Shown here piece by piece: positions 45,405 through 55,790 of a stretch of DNA of 56,598 nucleotides (its first letter is position 1; each line of letters begins with the position of its first letter). A model generated the notes under the pieces. That model did no database searches. It saw only the letters and a list, made by a program, of their open reading frames with translations, and had not been told where the DNA came from. This DNA comes from an uncultured Bacteroidales bacterium (GTDB taxonomy: Bacteria; Bacteroidota; Bacteroidia; Bacteroidales; Bacteroidaceae): positions 1 to 56,598 of the forward strand of contig CACYCZ010000032.1 in NCBI GenBank assembly GCA_902773055.1. The letters run 5' to 3'. The position numbers were made by a program, and so were the translations under genes.

Positions 45405-46604
45405 TCATATCCTTCTACTGCTTATTATCTTATAGGTATCCATCGCAACAAGCAATTCCTCGTCAGTAGGAATGACAGCAACAGTAACCTTGCTGTCTGG
45501 AGCAGAGATAATAGATTCTGTTCCGAAAGCAGCCTTGTTGAGTTCTTCATCTATCTTTATACCCATAAATTCCAAGCCCGCAGTACAACGTTGGCGCATT
45601 TCCCACTGATGCTCACCCACTCCAGCTGTAAATAGGATGTAATCGGCACCACCAAGTACACCCATATATGCTGAAATATATTTTTTTATACGATAATTAT
45701 ACATTCTGTTGGCAATACGTGCACGCCGATTGCCCTCTTGCTCTGCCTTTGCAATCTCAGCCATATCCGAAGAGACTCCGCTCAAGGCGAGCATACCACT
45801 TTCTCTATTCAGTATATTGGACGTTTCACGCACACTGAGCTTTTCCTTATCCATCATATAAAGGACTGCAGATGGGTCTATATCGCCGCAACGCGTACCC
45901 ATGATAAGGCCTTCAAGAGGAGTAAGCCCCATTGTCGTATCCACACACTTGCCATTCTTGACGGCCGCCAGCGAAGCACCATTTCCGATATGGCAGATAA
46001 TGACATTTTTTTCTTCCGGATTAAATCCCAGTACTTCTGCGGCCCTGCCAAGCACATAACGATGAGATGTACCATGGAAACCATAACGACGTATACCATA
46101 TCGCTGATAATACTTACGCGGAATAGCATACATATAGGCATGCTCTGGCATAGTCTGGTGAAAAGACGTATCAAAAACACCAATCTGAGGTAAGAATGGA
46201 AGTTTCTTGGAAATAGCTTCGATACCCAACAGGCTGGCAGGGTTGTGTAGTGGGGCCAAGTCACTGAACTTCTTCCACTCACGCAAAGTTGAAGACGTCA
46301 GTTCCATGCTCTCGGTAAAAGAACCGCCATGAACAATGCGGTGTCCAACTGCGTCAATCTCATCCAACGTCTTTATCGCTCCTAAATCCTTGTCGGTCAT
46401 CAAACGGAACAATAATTCCAGTCCCACTTCATGGTTGGGTATATCATGATATACCTTACGTTCAAAAGGCACTTTAAGCTTCAGGTGTGCCCTGGGCAAC
46501 CCTATCCGGACAATATTCCCTGCCGAAAGGACGGACTTGTCATCCATGTTGTACAACTTGTACTTAATGGAAGAACTTCCACAATTCAGAACTAAAATTT
46601 TCAT
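45405..46604 (-). CDS. ackA: Acetate kinase
   Basis: 399 residues, the full length of the family. Signatures are MKILVLNCGSSSIKYKL at the start, VGHRIVHGG near 85, YGFHGTSHRYV near 175, and CHIGNGAS near 208. It converts acetyl phosphate plus ADP to acetate and ATP, the substrate-level step used by fermenting Bacteroidota. It follows pta by 27 bases, so the two enzymes of the branch are co-transcribed. Confidence 0.96.
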   Translation of the reverse strand: MKILVLNCGSSSIKYKLYNMDDKSVLSAGNIVRIGLPRAHLKLKVPFERKVYHDIPNHEVGLELLFRLMTDKDLGAIKTLDEIDAVGHRIVHGGSFTESMELTSSTLREWKKFSDLAPLHNPASLLGIEAISKKLPFLPQIGVFDTSFHQTMPEHAYMYAIPRKYYQRYGIRRYGFHGTSHRYVLGRAAEVLGFNPEEKNVIICHIGNGASLAAVKNGKCVDTTMGLTPLEGLIMGTRCGDIDPSAVLYMMDKEKLSVRETSNILNRESGMLALSGVSSDMAEIAKAEQEGNRRARIANRMYNYRIKKYISAYMGVLGGADYILFTAGVGEHQWEMRQRCTAGLEFMGIKIDEELNKAAFGTESIISAPDSKVTVAVIPTDEELLVAMDTYKIISSRRI

Positions 46605-46631
46605 ACTTATTCAATAAAATTATTATGCAGG

Positions 46632-47636
46632 CTACTTCGCAGCCATAGCCTGATTAGCTGTAATGGCAACCATTATATAGATGTCTTCGACAGAGCATCC
46701 CCGGCTGAGGTCGTTAACAGGGCGGGCTATTCCTTGAAGAATAGGTCCTATAGCTTCCGCTCCGCCAAGTCGCTGTACCAATTTATACCCAATATTACCT
46801 ACTTCCAAGTTAGGGGCAATCAATACGTTGGCATGCCCTGCTACAGCACTTCCCGGAGCTTTCTTCGCTGCAACCGATGGCACTAACGCTGCATCGGCCT
46901 GCAACTCTCCGTCTATAGCCAAATCCGGAGCCATTTCCTTCGCCAAGCGAGTTGCTTCAATAACTTTATCCACTACTTCATGAGAAGCAGACCCTTTAGT
47001 AGAAAAACTCAGCATTGCAACACGAGGCTCTATACCAGCCACATCCCGAGCCGTCTGGGCTGTACATAGCGCTATCTGTGCCAGTTGAGACGCATCGGGC
47101 TGCGGAGTCACGGCAATATCTCCCATCACCAAAACTCCGTCATTACCATATTGAGGCATTTTAGTCAGCAACAACATGGCCCCACTTACACATGTCACCC
47201 CAGGAGCACATTTTATAATTTGCAAGGCAGGCCTAAGAGTATCACCCGTTGTGCTCAGAGCACCACTGATTTGCCCGTCTGCATCGCCGCTCTTTATTAT
47301 GAGGCAACCAAAATACAAGGGATTCAGCACTTTCACACGCGCTTCTTCTATAGTCATTCCTTTTTTCTTGCGCAATTCATATAACATCTGCGCGTATTCC
47401 TCAGTCTTGTCAGAAGTCTGAGGATCTATAATTGTTGCTTTATCAATATGGTTCAATCCTAACCGAACAGCCAAGGCTTTTATCTCTTCAGGATTGCCTA
47501 TAAGAATAATGTCTGCAAGTTCATCACGCAAGCATCTGTCAGCAGCTGTCAGCGTACGTTCCTCAAGACTTTCCGGCAGGACTATACGCTGTTTATTGCT
47601 TTTTGCTCTTTCTATCAAGTTATCAATAATACTCAT
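46632..47636 (-). CDS. pta: Phosphate acetyltransferase
   Basis: 334 residues, the short single-domain form without the N-terminal DRTGG/regulatory region of enterobacterial Pta. Family segments are RIVLPESLEERTL, GQISGALSTTGDTLRP, FSTKGSASHE, and VLIAPNLEVGNIGYKL. It makes acetyl phosphate from acetyl-CoA. It lies 13 bases after the transglutaminase-like gene on the same strand. Confidence 0.95.
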   Translation of the reverse strand: MSIIDNLIERAKSNKQRIVLPESLEERTLTAADRCLRDELADIILIGNPEEIKALAVRLGLNHIDKATIIDPQTSDKTEEYAQMLYELRKKKGMTIEEARVKVLNPLYFGCLIIKSGDADGQISGALSTTGDTLRPALQIIKCAPGVTCVSGAMLLLTKMPQYGNDGVLVMGDIAVTPQPDASQLAQIALCTAQTARDVAGIEPRVAMLSFSTKGSASHEVVDKVIEATRLAKEMAPDLAIDGELQADAALVPSVAAKKAPGSAVAGHANVLIAPNLEVGNIGYKLVQRLGGAEAIGPILQGIARPVNDLSRGCSVEDIYIMVAITANQAMAAK

Positions 47637-47649
47637 ATGATTATAAAAG

Positions 47650-48978
47650 TTATTTAGTCAAATAATCTATATCCCAATGATAATGCCATTGGTCATAGTA
47701 CAAATTTCCACCTTTCCATTCCACTTCACCACGCTGAAAGTCTACAGTCTCGCTACGAGGGTATTTCTTCTTGGGGAAGAAATCCATTCCGTAATCACTG
47801 TTTGCTATCAAACGCCACGAATCAATTCCACCCAGAAAGAACCAAGTCTCATCATCATTATGGGCATAAACCGGTATGCCGAAAGACTGGTCAACAGGAA
47901 CCCATCCGATTCCTTCAAAATATATTTCACTCCAATCATGCAGGTTGGAAGCATTGGGGTGCAACATCAGACCACTTTGGAAATGGGCAGGAATACCAGA
48001 GATGCGACATAAAGTAATAAACAACAAACTCACCTGCCCGCAGTCACCATGATGATTTTTCAAGACATACATGGGAATATTCTCAATTGTAGAATATTCA
48101 CGCGCAGAAGCCCAAGGATAATTAGCTGTAATGTATCTGAAAATATTTCGCGCCTTCAGCAGCGGATTTGTTTCCCCTTCCGTCAATTCTGCCGCAAGTG
48201 CCTTCAATTCTGGGGTAAAGACGATATGCTTCTCACGTTCTGAAGTATATTCTTTATAAAGTGCTGATGACGTATCATAAGGCTTGATATTTTCGGGTTT
48301 AAGATTAAACCACGCCCCATAGGATACATATTCAAACGTTTCTTTAAACACTGTCGGTTTTCCTGCCTGTGCTTTCTTTTCCATATATACGGAAGCATGC
48401 TTGCAGGTGCTCGGAGCTATTTTATATTTCTTTTCACTGGTATACAACAACTTCACATCTTTCTGACGGGGAACATCCGTACGGGGGAAAGGCAACCAAC
48501 AACGTATCTTCTCTCCTGCAGGCACTGCATCTGCATCTACCGTGAGCACAAAATCAACCCGCATACGTTTCGGTGCACCTATGCAATAAGGCCCAGATGC
48601 CTCACGTATAACCTCTGGAATATTCTCTAAATCTGCTCTTTGACTATTGCTGAGCGTGACACCTTCTTTAAGATTCTTTATTCTACGGCAGGCATTATCT
48701 ATTCGGAACAAATTGGGAGCAGCGTTCCTGAAATATCGTTTCTGACCGTCAATGTCCATCCATTCCAAAGCATTTACCGCCTCCCACTGAGACAGTTGTT
48801 TCTCTGTTACATCAGGGATGTACTCTTTTATGTAGCTGACAACATCTTCCCTTGTACGGGTAAAATCATATTTGATACGATGCTGCAAATCCTTGTCCCA
48901 ACTATATTTCTCCTGAGCTGCCGCAACAGAACAGAAACCAAAGATAATAAGGATTCCGATATAGGCTGATTTATTCAT
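47650..48978 (-). CDS. Secreted transglutaminase-like protein
   Basis: 442 residues with a signal peptide ending AAAQ (22). A beta-rich N-terminal part (about 30-290) precedes the transglutaminase-core fold. The catalytic triad reads Cys in HHGDCGQVS (near 313), His in NLHDWSEIY (near 348), and Asp in WVPVDQSFG (near 363). Bacterial members of this fold are mostly peptidases. Its position right after a dipeptide epimerase and an NlpC/P60 endopeptidase suggests a third step in processing cell-wall or dietary peptides (inference). Confidence 0.88.
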   Translation of the reverse strand: MNKSAYIGILIIFGFCSVAAAQEKYSWDKDLQHRIKYDFTRTREDVVSYIKEYIPDVTEKQLSQWEAVNALEWMDIDGQKRYFRNAAPNLFRIDNACRRIKNLKEGVTLSNSQRADLENIPEVIREASGPYCIGAPKRMRVDFVLTVDADAVPAGEKIRCWLPFPRTDVPRQKDVKLLYTSEKKYKIAPSTCKHASVYMEKKAQAGKPTVFKETFEYVSYGAWFNLKPENIKPYDTSSALYKEYTSEREKHIVFTPELKALAAELTEGETNPLLKARNIFRYITANYPWASAREYSTIENIPMYVLKNHHGDCGQVSLLFITLCRISGIPAHFQSGLMLHPNASNLHDWSEIYFEGIGWVPVDQSFGIPVYAHNDDETWFFLGGIDSWRLIANSDYGMDFFPKKKYPRSETVDFQRGEVEWKGGNLYYDQWHYHWDIDYLTK

Positions 48979-49002
48979 TTTAACACATGGATTACTTATT
49001 AA

Positions 49003-50163
49003 CTATAATTTTATAACACCTATGCCCGGGCGGTCGGACAATGTTATTTTTCCCTTAACAACCTTCATTCCGTCAAACCGGTCATTGGCAATGAGCAGGT
49101 TACCGTCCAAGTCAGCAAAATCTACAGCGGGAGAAAACTGTGCCGCAGCAGATGTGGCACAACTTGTTTCGGTCATACAACCCACCATTACCTTCATGCC
49201 CAAGGCACGAGCTGTATTCAACATCTTGAAACCTTCTCTCATACCTGTACACTTCATCAGTTTTATATTTATTCCTGTGAAAATACCTTTTAACAGAGCT
49301 ATATCTTTCAAACGCTGAATACTTTCATCAGCAAACACAGGCAACGGACTGTTTTCCGTCACCCATGCTATATCGTCAATCTGGGTCTTAGGCATGGGTT
49401 GCTCTATCATCACAATTCCTTTTTCCTTCAGCCATACAATCATGTCAAGTGCCTGATGCTTGTCTTTCCATCCCTGGTTTGCATCAATAGCTATCGGCAA
49501 GTTTGTTACCGAACGTACGGTTTCAATGATTTCTTTGTCATTATCACGTCCTAATTTCACTTTCAGAATATTAAAACGGTCGGCACACTCTCTTGTCTTC
49601 TGCTTTATCATGTCAGCCGAGTCAATACCTATCGTGAATGTCGTATCAGGAGCTTTGGCTGCATCCAATCCCCATATTCTGTACCACGGCAGACCAAACA
49701 TTTTACCTACGAGGTCATGTAAGGCGATATCCACAGCTGCCTTGCCGGCGGCATTGCCGTCATCCATCTTATCAATATATGACAGGATATCCTCCAACTG
49801 GGTAGGGTCTTTGAAATCACCTATGACCTTCTGCACCCGTCCAAGAAACTCGCATACGCTTTCCACGGTTCCCAGTTCATGGGCAAGATAAGGCGGCATT
49901 GATGCCTCTCCGTATCCGACGAGTCCGTCGTATTCTATCTCCACCTGTACATCGGGAGTGGTTGTCCGGGAGTACGTAGCAACTGTAAAAACATGCTGCA
50001 GTTTCAGAGTATAGGGAAAAAATGTCAGTTTCATTTTACCCGTTCCGCCATTTCGGTGAATGGCTGGGGCGGCAATAGTCATTGCATTCCCTTGCCGGGT
50101 ACCCAGCAAGGCAGCCGCTGCTCCTACGGCCGTATGTTTAAGAAATTCACGTCTTGTAGACAT
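49003..50163 (-). CDS. Dipeptide epimerase (enolase superfamily, L-Ala-D/L-Glu type)
   Basis: 386 residues. The N-terminus has a Tat-like twin arginine (STRREFLKH) plus a hydrophobic stretch, suggesting folded export. The capping domain follows, then the barrel with the superfamily residues: KVKLGRDND (the Lys-x-Lys base), DANQGW (metal Asp), IEQP (metal Glu), DES (metal Asp), and NIKLMKCTGM (opposite-face Lys). This pattern is that of L-Ala-D/L-Glu and related dipeptide epimerases used in murein-peptide recycling. Specific dipeptide unknown. It begins 20 bases after the NlpC/P60 gene, the same pairing as ykfB/ykfC in Bacillus. Confidence 0.88.
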   Translation of the reverse strand: MSTRREFLKHTAVGAAAALLGTRQGNAMTIAAPAIHRNGGTGKMKLTFFPYTLKLQHVFTVATYSRTTTPDVQVEIEYDGLVGYGEASMPPYLAHELGTVESVCEFLGRVQKVIGDFKDPTQLEDILSYIDKMDDGNAAGKAAVDIALHDLVGKMFGLPWYRIWGLDAAKAPDTTFTIGIDSADMIKQKTRECADRFNILKVKLGRDNDKEIIETVRSVTNLPIAIDANQGWKDKHQALDMIVWLKEKGIVMIEQPMPKTQIDDIAWVTENSPLPVFADESIQRLKDIALLKGIFTGINIKLMKCTGMREGFKMLNTARALGMKVMVGCMTETSCATSAAAQFSPAVDFADLDGNLLIANDRFDGMKVVKGKITLSDRPGIGVIKL

Positions 50164-50183
50164 AGTCCTATCTAATTAATAAA

Positions 50184-51392
50184 TTAATCAAAATTCAACA
50201 ATTCACTGAAATAAGGATTCTTATCGGTTGTATTCAAATACGGATGCTTGTTTATATAAGGCAAGATGCGGGACGCAAACAACAGCCTCCCCATATTGTA
50301 TTCATCGTATATATTGCTTGCAGGATCAAAACTATTTTCATGAACATTTCCCAACGAATGAATAAAGCGTTTGTTTCCCATATAGAACCCCACATGACTC
50401 ACACGCTCTTTCCCTGTTTCTGCATTGCGGGAACCAAAGAAGAGCAAGTCTCCAGGTTGCAACTGGGAAAAATCACCGATTTCTACCCGTTGTCCGTAAC
50501 GGCACATCTGGGAAGCATCTCTCGGAATGATTATATCGTGCATATACAATGTTGTACGGACGAAGCCGCTGCAATCCACTCCCTTGGTTGAAAAACCGGC
50601 CCACAGGTAAGGAATCCCTATAAGGCGCCGTGCCGTTGCCAGAATGGCTTCAGGCGAGTTGTCCAGTCCCTTGCGCCATTTCGTCAACTCCTCACAAAGT
50701 GAACTGTGGATATACCCCATACGTCCGTCAGGATATTCAACACGGAAGAATTTGCCTTTCTTGTCCAGCATCTTCAGACGGTTGCCAGCCACGACATCAC
50801 CCATTGCAGGCGATTTCTCACTCGGCAACGTAAACACTTGTCCCCACAGGGCTGTAACAACCACTTTGGGAGCCTTGTTCCACTCTTCCAGCTGAGATTT
50901 TGTCACACGCTGAATAGCTGCATTCTCAACCCAGCCAAGATAATTGTCACACGTCTGAACCTGCAGCCAACGCTCTTTTCGGATAAGCCGCACAGGCATT
51001 CCCATCTGTGCCTGAGTAACGTTTTCAGCACCATAGTCAGCCGATGCACGCAGGTTGCAGACAGAATTCTTGACAATCCCCCAACATTCTTCCCCCAAGT
51101 CACTATCCTCGGGCAAAACCTTCATACTGCTGAGGATATCATACCCTTGAGCCTTCAAACCGGCATACAGTTCCTGACGTGCAGCCCTGGATGTTGTAAT
51201 GCCGCTTAACAGGATATTTTTTCCATCAACGGTATATACCGGTGCAAATATGGCAACCCTGCCATCGGGAGCATATTTTTCCTTTATATTCTCATGTATC
51301 CGGGATATTTCATCTGGTAAAGAACTTGACTGTGCAGACAACGCCATCGGAATGCACAACAACATAAAAAGCAAACAAAAAATTCTATTCAT
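50184..51392 (-). CDS. Secreted NlpC/P60 (C40) endopeptidase with SH3-like domains
   Basis: 402 residues with a signal peptide (about 1-20). Two bacterial SH3-like domains (about 115-155 and 175-235) precede the NlpC/P60 domain. Its catalytic Cys is in VDCSGFVRTTLYMH (near 275), its His in VSHVGFYMG (near 337), and the third polar residue in the RFIHSLGNVHEN region. Family members such as YkfC cut the gamma-D-Glu to diamino acid bond of murein peptides. As the first gene of a six-gene leftward operon it sets the theme of cell-wall peptide breakdown. Confidence 0.92.
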   Translation of the reverse strand: MNRIFCLLFMLLCIPMALSAQSSSLPDEISRIHENIKEKYAPDGRVAIFAPVYTVDGKNILLSGITTSRAARQELYAGLKAQGYDILSSMKVLPEDSDLGEECWGIVKNSVCNLRASADYGAENVTQAQMGMPVRLIRKERWLQVQTCDNYLGWVENAAIQRVTKSQLEEWNKAPKVVVTALWGQVFTLPSEKSPAMGDVVAGNRLKMLDKKGKFFRVEYPDGRMGYIHSSLCEELTKWRKGLDNSPEAILATARRLIGIPYLWAGFSTKGVDCSGFVRTTLYMHDIIIPRDASQMCRYGQRVEIGDFSQLQPGDLLFFGSRNAETGKERVSHVGFYMGNKRFIHSLGNVHENSFDPASNIYDEYNMGRLLFASRILPYINKHPYLNTTDKNPYFSELLNFD

Positions 51393-51412
51393 GATTATTC
51401 TACATATTTATG

Positions 51413-51420
51413 CAAAAGTA
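51413..51420 (-). promoter_or_regulatory. -7 box TACTTTTG for the NlpC-to-GH78 operon
   Basis: Minus-strand TAnnTTTG match 20 bases upstream of the ATG at 51392. No other such box was noticed in the short gaps of the six-gene run. Confidence 0.55.
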
Positions 51421-51475
51421 CATAAAATAAGAGAACTTCACGGCTATTCCCGCCGATTATTTTATGATTTGCATT

Positions 51476-51600
51476 AAGCTTGCCGGCAGGCCGGCAGGAT
51501 AAAGCCCCCAAGGCACAGCACTAAGGTATAGCCTTACCTTACACAAGCCTGGCAACAGCATAATTTATCGACTCTCTGCAAAACAACATGGCATGGTACC
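51476..51600. other. GC-rich palindromic patch in a gene-free region
   Basis: GCCGGCAGGCCGGC (51482-51495) is a near-palindrome followed by AAAGCCCCCAAGGCACAGCAC, which loosely resembles the family 2 flank (CCCCTACCACAGCAC). It may be a decayed family 2 relic. From here to the main repeat at 51825 I see no supported gene. Confidence 0.3.
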
Positions 51601-51824
51601 TTTTAAACATATCACAACACAACTACACCTGCACCGCTCACAAATCCCTGAACCATCACTGCCATCCCCACGATTTACTTCAGAAACAGCATGCAGGCAA
51701 TTCTTAAAGGATTATCCGGGGACGCGCCCTTTGTATGTAAAATTATGTTGTATAATATTAATAACTGTTTTCATTTTGCACTTCAGAGCCCCTTTTTCCT
51801 TTGTATTTTTTTCAGAAAAAAATT

Positions 51825-51975
51825 GACTGGCCACGGAAGTTTTACTGGCAGGCCTGCGCGCTGAAACTGGCAGGCCTGCCAGCAAAAACTCGTAGGCCTA
51901 CAAAATCACCCCCTTCCCAATGCCTTCTGGAGGGGGGGGCCTGAGACGGGCTGACAAAAGTGTTAATAAAAGTAA
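51825..51975 (+). repeat. 22-bp tandem repeat array with conserved flank (family 2, copy 2)
   Basis: GCAGGCCT recurs at 51848 and 51870 and as GTAGGCCT at 51892, 22 bases apart; a degenerate unit (ACTGGCC) sits at 51826. The middle unit reads ACTGGCAGGCCTGCCAG. The downstream flank (CCTTCTGG, a G-run, then AGTGTTAATA) aligns with the copy at 35236-35412 in the same orientation. It lies in the 847-base divergent gap between the NlpC gene and atpD (51393-52239), which holds no supported gene. Confidence 0.75.
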
Positions 51976-52203
51976 AACGAACCAAATAAAATTTTGGATA
52001 CACAATCCCTCTTTTCATGGATTGCAGCCTATCATTCACATGACATTTTTCATAGCCTGAAAACATTGCCGACTATCCTCCCAATGCTTTTTAAAAAGTA
52101 TGCCTGACAATTTTGTGCTCCTAAAAACATTAAAAAAAAGGAATATTACCATGAATTCATCAAAAAAAACAAGCAAAAGCAGCACCGAATAAAATTATTT
52201 GCC

Positions 52204-52211
52204 TAACTTTG
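52204..52211 (+). promoter_or_regulatory. -7 box TAACTTTG for the ATP synthase operon
   Basis: TAnnTTTG match 28 bases upstream of the atpD ATG at 52240. Confidence 0.6.
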
Positions 52212-52236
52212 AAAAAAGAATTTCAAATACACATAA

Positions 52237-53748
<1,512 letters not shown>

Positions 53749-53763
53749 AATCTTCCGCAGCAA

Positions 53764-54003
53764 ATGTTACAACTGAAAATAGTCTCACCCGAGAAGATAA
53801 TATATGACAACGAGGCTGAAAGCGTCTTGGTGCCAGGCTCGCTCGGACAGTTTGAAATACTGACCGGCCATGCCCCGATAATATCGTCGCTGACAGCCGG
53901 CACAATTGAATATACCACCAAGGAAGGACACTTCAGCATTGCAGTCATCGGAGGTTTTGTCGAAGTAAGCCAGGATCAGGTTAAACTATGCGTTGAATGC
54001 TGA
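53764..54003 (+). CDS. atpC: F1 ATP synthase epsilon subunit, short form
   Basis: 79 residues, only the N-terminal beta-sandwich (LQLKIVSPEKIIYDNEAESV, PGSLGQFEILTGHAPIIS). The C-terminal two-helix domain that inhibits ATP hydrolysis in E. coli and Bacillus is absent. The stop is clean with the next gene four bases on, so this looks like the native short form rather than a frameshift. Epsilon couples the gamma shaft to the c-ring. Confidence 0.93.
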   Translation: MLQLKIVSPEKIIYDNEAESVLVPGSLGQFEILTGHAPIISSLTAGTIEYTTKEGHFSIAVIGGFVEVSQDQVKLCVEC

Positions 54004-54007
54004 CAAG

Positions 54008-54433
54008 ATGAATCAACCCGACAGGACATACATAGAGAACAGGGCAAGACAATATGTCAAAGGCGTATTATTTTTGCTTATAGGCATCACCCTGACAGCC
54101 TTAGCATACATGAACATCTCTGTACGCCACCAACTCCTTTGGCCTATCATCATTTCACTCACATACAATGCAGTCATAAGCATATTGTTTATCTGCATCT
54201 GGAAAACAATTATGGCCAATTCGCGCGAAAGCGCAGTCCATCTCTACCTTGGAGCAACAGGAGGACGGCTGGTCACAGCCATGTTTGTTATATTGACATA
54301 CTGCCTGCTCGAAGACTCGCGTCCGACACGACTCATGTTCGCCCTGACCTTCTGCAGCTACTATTTAATCATGCTTGTCTTTGACACAGTATTTTTTATA
54401 AAAACAGAAGGGCAACTTCCCAATAAAAAATGA
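54008..54433 (+). CDS. AtpI-like small membrane protein of the ATP synthase operon
   Basis: 141 residues from the ATG at 54008; a TTG at 53993 would overlap atpC and is less likely. Four hydrophobic helices (about 18-38, 45-67, 78-98 and 103-125) with short loops and no charged pocket motif are seen. The position between epsilon and subunit a is where Bacteroidota carry a poorly conserved AtpI/Atp-accessory protein that may help assemble the c-ring. Its stop overlaps atpB by four bases. The assignment rests on context and topology rather than on a motif. Confidence 0.7.
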   Translation: MNQPDRTYIENRARQYVKGVLFLLIGITLTALAYMNISVRHQLLWPIIISLTYNAVISILFICIWKTIMANSRESAVHLYLGATGGRLVTAMFVILTYCLLEDSRPTRLMFALTFCSYYLIMLVFDTVFFIKTEGQLPNKK

Positions 54434-55491
54434 AACAGACAATTCAGTACATATTTATCAGCCTGGCATTCCTCCTCGGCAGCCCTGACATCCATGCAGA
54501 GCAACAGAGCGAAGGAATCAATGCGACCGAGATCGTGTTGGAACACATTCAGGATTCACACGAATGGCACATCACGGGCGAAGGCGATAACGCAATAGTC
54601 ATCCACCTGCCCATCATAGTCTACAGCAGTACAGGATGGCACATCTTCTCCAGCGGTAAATTTGCCGAGGCACCCGATGCACAAGGCATGCGCCAAGGCC
54701 CGTATAATCTGGCCCTCGGAACGAATAAAGAATACAAGGGAATCATAACCGAGCGCATCGGCAATGACTACAGCCCCGTAGCCATAGACATCTCCATCAC
54801 GAAAACTGTTGCCAACCTGCTGATTGACGCCCTTGTACTGATATTCATAATCATCTACACATCACACTGGTATCGCAGACATCAGCCAACCGATCCCGCA
54901 CCGTCAGGACTGACAGGCTTTGTAGAAATGCTTATAACATACCTCCAGGAAGATATCATAAAGCCATGCCTGGGAAAAGGATATGAGAAATACTGCACAT
55001 ACCTCGTGACCGTATTCTTCTTCATCTTTATCTGCAACCTCATGGGACTCATTCCATTTGGTGGAAACGTGACAGGAAATATTACCATCACATTCTTTTT
55101 GGCACTTTGCACATTCATTATAACCCAATTCAGCGGAAACAAGCATTATTGGAAAGACATATTCAATCCACACGTACCAGGACCGGTAAAGATCATTCTG
55201 GTTCCAATAGAATTCATCGGCATATTTACCAAGCCGTTTGCCCTGATGATCCGTCTTTTCGCCAACATGCTTGCCGGACATGCCATAGCATTGGCCCTGA
55301 CATGTATCATATTTATTGTCGGTGCGACCATGTCAGCAGCATGGCTCTACGGTCTTGGGACATTCAGCATCATTCTCAGTATCTGTATGATGATACTGGA
55401 ACTGCTTGTATGTTTCCTCCAGGCACTGGTATTCACCATGCTCAGTGCCACATTCATAGGCTTGGCCCGAACAGAACCCGAAACAGAATAA
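54430..55491 (+). CDS. atpB: F0 ATP synthase subunit a
   Basis: 353 residues, longer than the ~270 of E. coli because of an N-terminal extension with a signal-like segment (to about HAEQ, residue 25) and a ~110-residue soluble region with His-rich VHLPIIV-type strands. Helices follow from about 137. The essential Arg is in PFALMIRLFANMLAGHA (near 277), the stator residue opposite the c-ring carboxylate. Other features are LMGLIPFGGN and the closing ATFIGLARTEPE. Proton half-channels lie in the membrane part. The ATGA overlap couples it to the AtpI-like gene. Confidence 0.95.
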   Translation: MKQTIQYIFISLAFLLGSPDIHAEQQSEGINATEIVLEHIQDSHEWHITGEGDNAIVIHLPIIVYSSTGWHIFSSGKFAEAPDAQGMRQGPYNLALGTNKEYKGIITERIGNDYSPVAIDISITKTVANLLIDALVLIFIIIYTSHWYRRHQPTDPAPSGLTGFVEMLITYLQEDIIKPCLGKGYEKYCTYLVTVFFFIFICNLMGLIPFGGNVTGNITITFFLALCTFIITQFSGNKHYWKDIFNPHVPGPVKIILVPIEFIGIFTKPFALMIRLFANMLAGHAIALALTCIIFIVGATMSAAWLYGLGTFSIILSICMMILELLVCFLQALVFTMLSATFIGLARTEPETE

Positions 55492-55504
55492 ACATATTAA
55501 CTAA

Positions 55505-55765
<261 letters not shown>

Positions 55766-55790
55766 TCAGACTTTTTCAATAGCATCATCT

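Noticed and set aside
51593-51826. 77-codon plus-strand frame in the divergent gap before atpD
   Set aside because: No promoter box or family likeness. It has a low-complexity tail; probably chance.
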